Shown: positions 6,252 through 8,086 of the stretch, piece by piece
How the letters are laid out: every line of letters starts with the position of its first letter
How positions within the stretch are numbered: the first letter of the stretch is position 1
Assembly: GCA_025449515.1 (NCBI GenBank)
Contig: JANWJI010000004.1
Location: 1-8,086, forward strand
DNA from: Nitrososphaeraceae archaeon
GTDB lineage: Archaea; Thermoproteota; Nitrososphaeria; Nitrososphaerales; Nitrososphaeraceae
DNA: 8,086 nt
Reading direction: 5' to 3'
Program-made: the position numbers and the translations under genes
Notes under the pieces: generated by a model
Told to the model about the DNA's origin: nothing
Databases searched by the model: none
What the model saw: the letters and a program-made list of their open reading frames with translations, nothing else

Positions 6252-7064
6252 ATGAAACAAAAGAGGCACAACAATAAGAAACGAAATACCCTTACTACGA
6301 GGAATAAACGAACAGCACCTTCTGCTACTTATAAGCCAATCAAGCCAGTCACTAAAGATTATCAAAAAAATAATTACGATAATCAAACTGATAATAAGGA
6401 TAATAATAGAAATATAGATATGAGCATAGGATTAGGAGAAGAGAAGAAATTAAAGACTAAGACGATGGATCAAAAGGAAGAAAAAGCTTCTTCGCCAAGA
6501 GAAGTCACAACAACAGCATCATCACCAATACCTACTTCAACATCATTACCACCGCTTCAATCAGAAATATTTGATTCGTCTAGTGATAATGCTATGGCAG
6601 AAATGAAAGAAGTAGCTGATATGGGACCAGATGAGACAACAAGGGTATTCTCACAAATGGAAGAAAAACAACAACTAGATCCTTTAACAAGTATCAATGA
6701 TGACATTAAAAATACCGTTTCTGAAAATAATCCAAACACAAACCCTGATTCCACAAGCTTTCCTACTATGGTAGATTCGATTTTACAAGAAAGAGATCCT
6801 AGCACAAGGGAATTAATAGAAGATGACATAATGCAGACCCAGGATGTAAAACTAGATGATAATACTCAGGTTTACAAAGAATCTGAAAAACAAGATCACT
6901 TAGATGAATCAGCTAGTTTCGATGGTAACGAGGAAAAAGAATCTTATTCTAATTCAGCCAATAATGACGGTAATAATCCATTGATTATTGGGATAAGATT
7001 ATGGCAAGCTCATAACATTGCATGGATTAATGCATATAATGAATTTATGAAAGCTTGGAATTGA
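6252..7064 (+). CDS. Mostly disordered protein with a C-terminal PhaE/phasin-like helix
   Basis: The 270-residue product starts with a very basic stretch (KQKRHNNKKRN, residues 2-12, then RNKR), which could bind nucleic acid or acidic membrane. A long hydrophilic middle (about 25-240), rich in Asn, Asp, Ser, Thr, Glu and Gln, has no fold that I can see. It holds a short SLPPLQSEIF (98-107). The only ordered-looking part is the last 28 residues, which include NPLIIGIRLWQAHNIAWINA and then YNEFMKAWN, an amphipathic Trp-rich helix like the W-x-x-x-W-x-x-x-Y segments of archaeal PhaE/phasin-like proteins that coat polyhydroxyalkanoate granules. That likeness is from memory and weak, and no phaC lies nearby. 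ATG 6252 is the first start after a stop; there is no clear ribosome-binding site. The stop at 7062-7064 may be premature, because coding-like sequence continues beyond it. Confidence 0.7.
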   Translation: MKQKRHNNKKRNTLTTRNKRTAPSATYKPIKPVTKDYQKNNYDNQTDNKDNNRNIDMSIGLGEEKKLKTKTMDQKEEKASSPREVTTTASSPIPTSTSLPPLQSEIFDSSSDNAMAEMKEVADMGPDETTRVFSQMEEKQQLDPLTSINDDIKNTVSENNPNTNPDSTSFPTMVDSILQERDPSTRELIEDDIMQTQDVKLDDNTQVYKESEKQDHLDESASFDGNEEKESYSNSANNDGNNPLIIGIRLWQAHNIAWINAYNEFMKAWN

Positions 7065-7232
7065 CAATATTAAAACTGACTTAAATAACATATGAAATAA
7101 CAGATTCAATATTATGATGCTAAAGCCAAACTGATCAAATCGTAGAAGAAGGAAAACAAGATATGAAATTATTGAGAAATTACTTCTTCAACATGAGAAT
7201 ATTCTAAAGGAAGTCAGTAATGTTACTAAATA
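7065..7232 (+). pseudogene. Frame-broken continuation of the preceding disordered protein
   Basis: After the stop at 7062-7064 the plus strand still reads as protein, but in pieces. In the +1 frame, skipping one base, DNIKTDLNNI runs to a TGA at 7093-7095. In the frame of the upstream gene, QIQYYDAKAKLIKS runs from 7101 to a TAG at 7143-7145. A third frame gives VEEGKQDMKLL from 7142. The +1 frame then gives EKLLLQHENILKEVSNVTK, ending in a TAA at 7231-7233. Joined, these form one highly charged helix that would extend the Trp-rich helix directly, as in PhaE-like proteins, which end in a long coiled segment. The pieces are short and could be chance, but their order and amphipathic character argue for decay of an originally longer protein. 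Confidence 0.38.
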
Positions 7233-7391
7233 ACTGTATATGTAGACTAACAGTGAAAGTCATTTTTAATATATGAATATGTCAATTTATACATTTATCA
7301 TCATTACTCGCACTACATTGCTTTGTGGCCTTACAAATGGCCTTTTCAGCAAAGAAAGGGATGGCCAATGCTGGCATTATGATCTATTTAA

Positions 7392-7561
7392 AAATTTAGA
7401 AATAAATTGAAGGATTTCAGTGGCAAACTTCCAAAAAAGACTATGGAACTCGATAAGAGTGTATTCTAGAAAGACAAACACGTAAAGAAATTCCTATAGG
7501 GGTAGAATTTGGTTTAATACATAGAGAACAAGAGTTAGTAGATTTGTCATTTATCTATTAA
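7392..7561 (+). pseudogene. Frameshifted remnant of a small gene, family unknown
   Basis: Two plus-strand frames join near 7464. The first is open from 7392 and reads NKLKDFSGKLPKKTMELDKS then VF before a TAG at 7467-7469. The second is open from 7457 to a TAA at 7559-7561 and reads LERQTRKEIPIGVEFGLIHR then EQELVDLSFIY. The second piece has the look of a conserved, well-folded segment (E-I-P-I-G-V-E-F-G-L-I-x-R-E-Q-E). No intact start is visible; ATG 7361 is in the frame of the second piece but runs into a TAG at 7397-7399. I cannot name the family. The stretches 7233-7391 and 7562-7756 beside it show no gene. Confidence 0.4.
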
Positions 7562-7647
7562 AATTGGCTTAAAAATGGACACACACGCGAATATAAATGT
7601 ATTTATCTGACCATTTGTTCTAGTATCTATTTATTTGTTGAATTAGA

Positions 7648-7664
7648 TTAGGTTTTTAACCTAA
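7648..7664. repeat. Perfect 7-bp inverted repeat
   Basis: TTAGGTT and AACCTAA flank a three-T centre, forming a 17-bp near-palindrome about 95 bp past the end of the minus-strand SPFH gene. It could be an operator or the base of a transcript-end hairpin, but no gene start lies close to it. Chance is possible in AT-rich DNA. Confidence 0.35.
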
Positions 7665-7756
7665 ACGATATGGATTAGGCATAAATTTAGAAATTTAGTA
7701 TTCTCAGCAAAATTAGTAGCAATACATTCAGTATTAGTGTCCCTCTATTTTCCAGT

Positions 7757-8086
7757 TCATTTAGACTGATTTTGTTGTTGTTGTTGCTGCGAAGAAGATG
7801 ACGGGGATTGTGGTAGTTGGAAAAACGGGACTGCTCCCTGTCCACCTAGAGAATACGGCATTTGTCCATTCCACCTATTGATTGCCTGCCACTGAAGATA
7901 TTGAGGGGCTTGTCTTAACTGCGATGTAATAATTTTAATTGCTTGTGATTCTCCACCCGCCTTCGCTATATTAGCTTTCGCCTGTGCTTGTGCCTGTACA
8001 ACTGTTTGGTTAGCTACTACTTGAATTCCTCTCAAATTATTCAATTCTGTCAAGTACTTTTGAAAAGCTACCACTTTATCTTCAAC
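7757..8086 (-). CDS. SPFH/band-7 (prohibitin/stomatin-like) protein, C-terminal part
   Basis: The frame is open from the window edge at 8086 to a TGA at 7757-7759, giving 109 residues; the N-terminus lies outside. A GTG at 8072-8074 is internal, because VEDK precedes it in frame. The visible part starts with the end of the SPFH coiled helix (VVAFQKYLTELNNL), then VVANQTVVQAQAQAKANIAK with Ala/Gln heptads and AGGESQAIKIITSQLRQ, as in prohibitin-type proteins. Next comes a helix with YLQWQAINRWNGQMPY, a GGQGAVPFF turn and a low-complexity SSSSQQQQQQ tail. The Y-L-x-W-x-A-I-x-x-W-N-G-x-x-P-Y segment is typical of prokaryotic prohibitin homologues. Such proteins sit on a membrane by their N-terminus and form ring-like scaffolds that organise membrane proteins and proteases. 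The membrane anchor cannot be seen here. Confidence 0.85.
   Translation of the reverse strand, partial: VEDKVVAFQKYLTELNNLRGIQVVANQTVVQAQAQAKANIAKAGGESQAIKIITSQLRQAPQYLQWQAINRWNGQMPYSLGGQGAVPFFQLPQSPSSSSQQQQQQNQSK

Overview
The window looks like chromosomal DNA from an AT-rich ammonia-oxidising archaeon (Thaumarchaeota/Nitrososphaeria), probably the soil group I.1b. The strongest evidence is an ESCRT-III/CdvB cell-division protein at 5450-6151. It is supported by a thaumarchaeal-style SRPBCC protein, a PfkB-family sugar or nucleoside kinase, an SPFH/prohibitin-like protein and an archaeal TATA box directly ahead of a leaderless-looking gene. The phylum is a confident inference. A genus such as Nitrosocosmicus is only a guess from low GC and gene style.

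Layout: (1) 1-844, plus strand, holds the end of a PepSY-like protein overlapping an SRPBCC/START-like protein. (2) 948-2121, minus strand, holds an intact PfkB kinase followed by a decayed reading frame. (3) 2122-4106 has no intact gene. It contains a direct-repeat/hairpin unit, the C-terminal remnant of an HxlR-type regulator (2412-2534) and the frameshifted C-terminal part of a membrane protein (3408-3880). (4) 4107-4517, minus strand, is a small secreted Gly/Ser/Thr-repeat protein with its own TATA box. (5) 4907-5224, plus strand, is a small membrane-protein gene with two in-frame stops. (6) 5450-7064, plus strand, is cdvB, a T-run terminator, then a mostly disordered protein ending in a PhaE/phasin-like helix whose 3' side seems to continue as frame-broken coding sequence to 7232. 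(7) 7392-7561 is another frame-broken remnant. (8) 7757-8086, minus strand, is the C-terminus of an SPFH protein cut by the window edge.

The main pattern is low coding density. Intact housekeeping-like genes are separated by at least four, possibly six, reading frames that read as protein only if a stop or frameshift is ignored. I see no convincing new multi-gene system. The most interesting leads are cdvB and its disordered neighbour, which both carry an LPPL motif resembling the MIT-interacting motif of Cdv proteins, and the group of decaying genes. No tRNA, rRNA, CRISPR array, intact transposase or phage gene was recognised.
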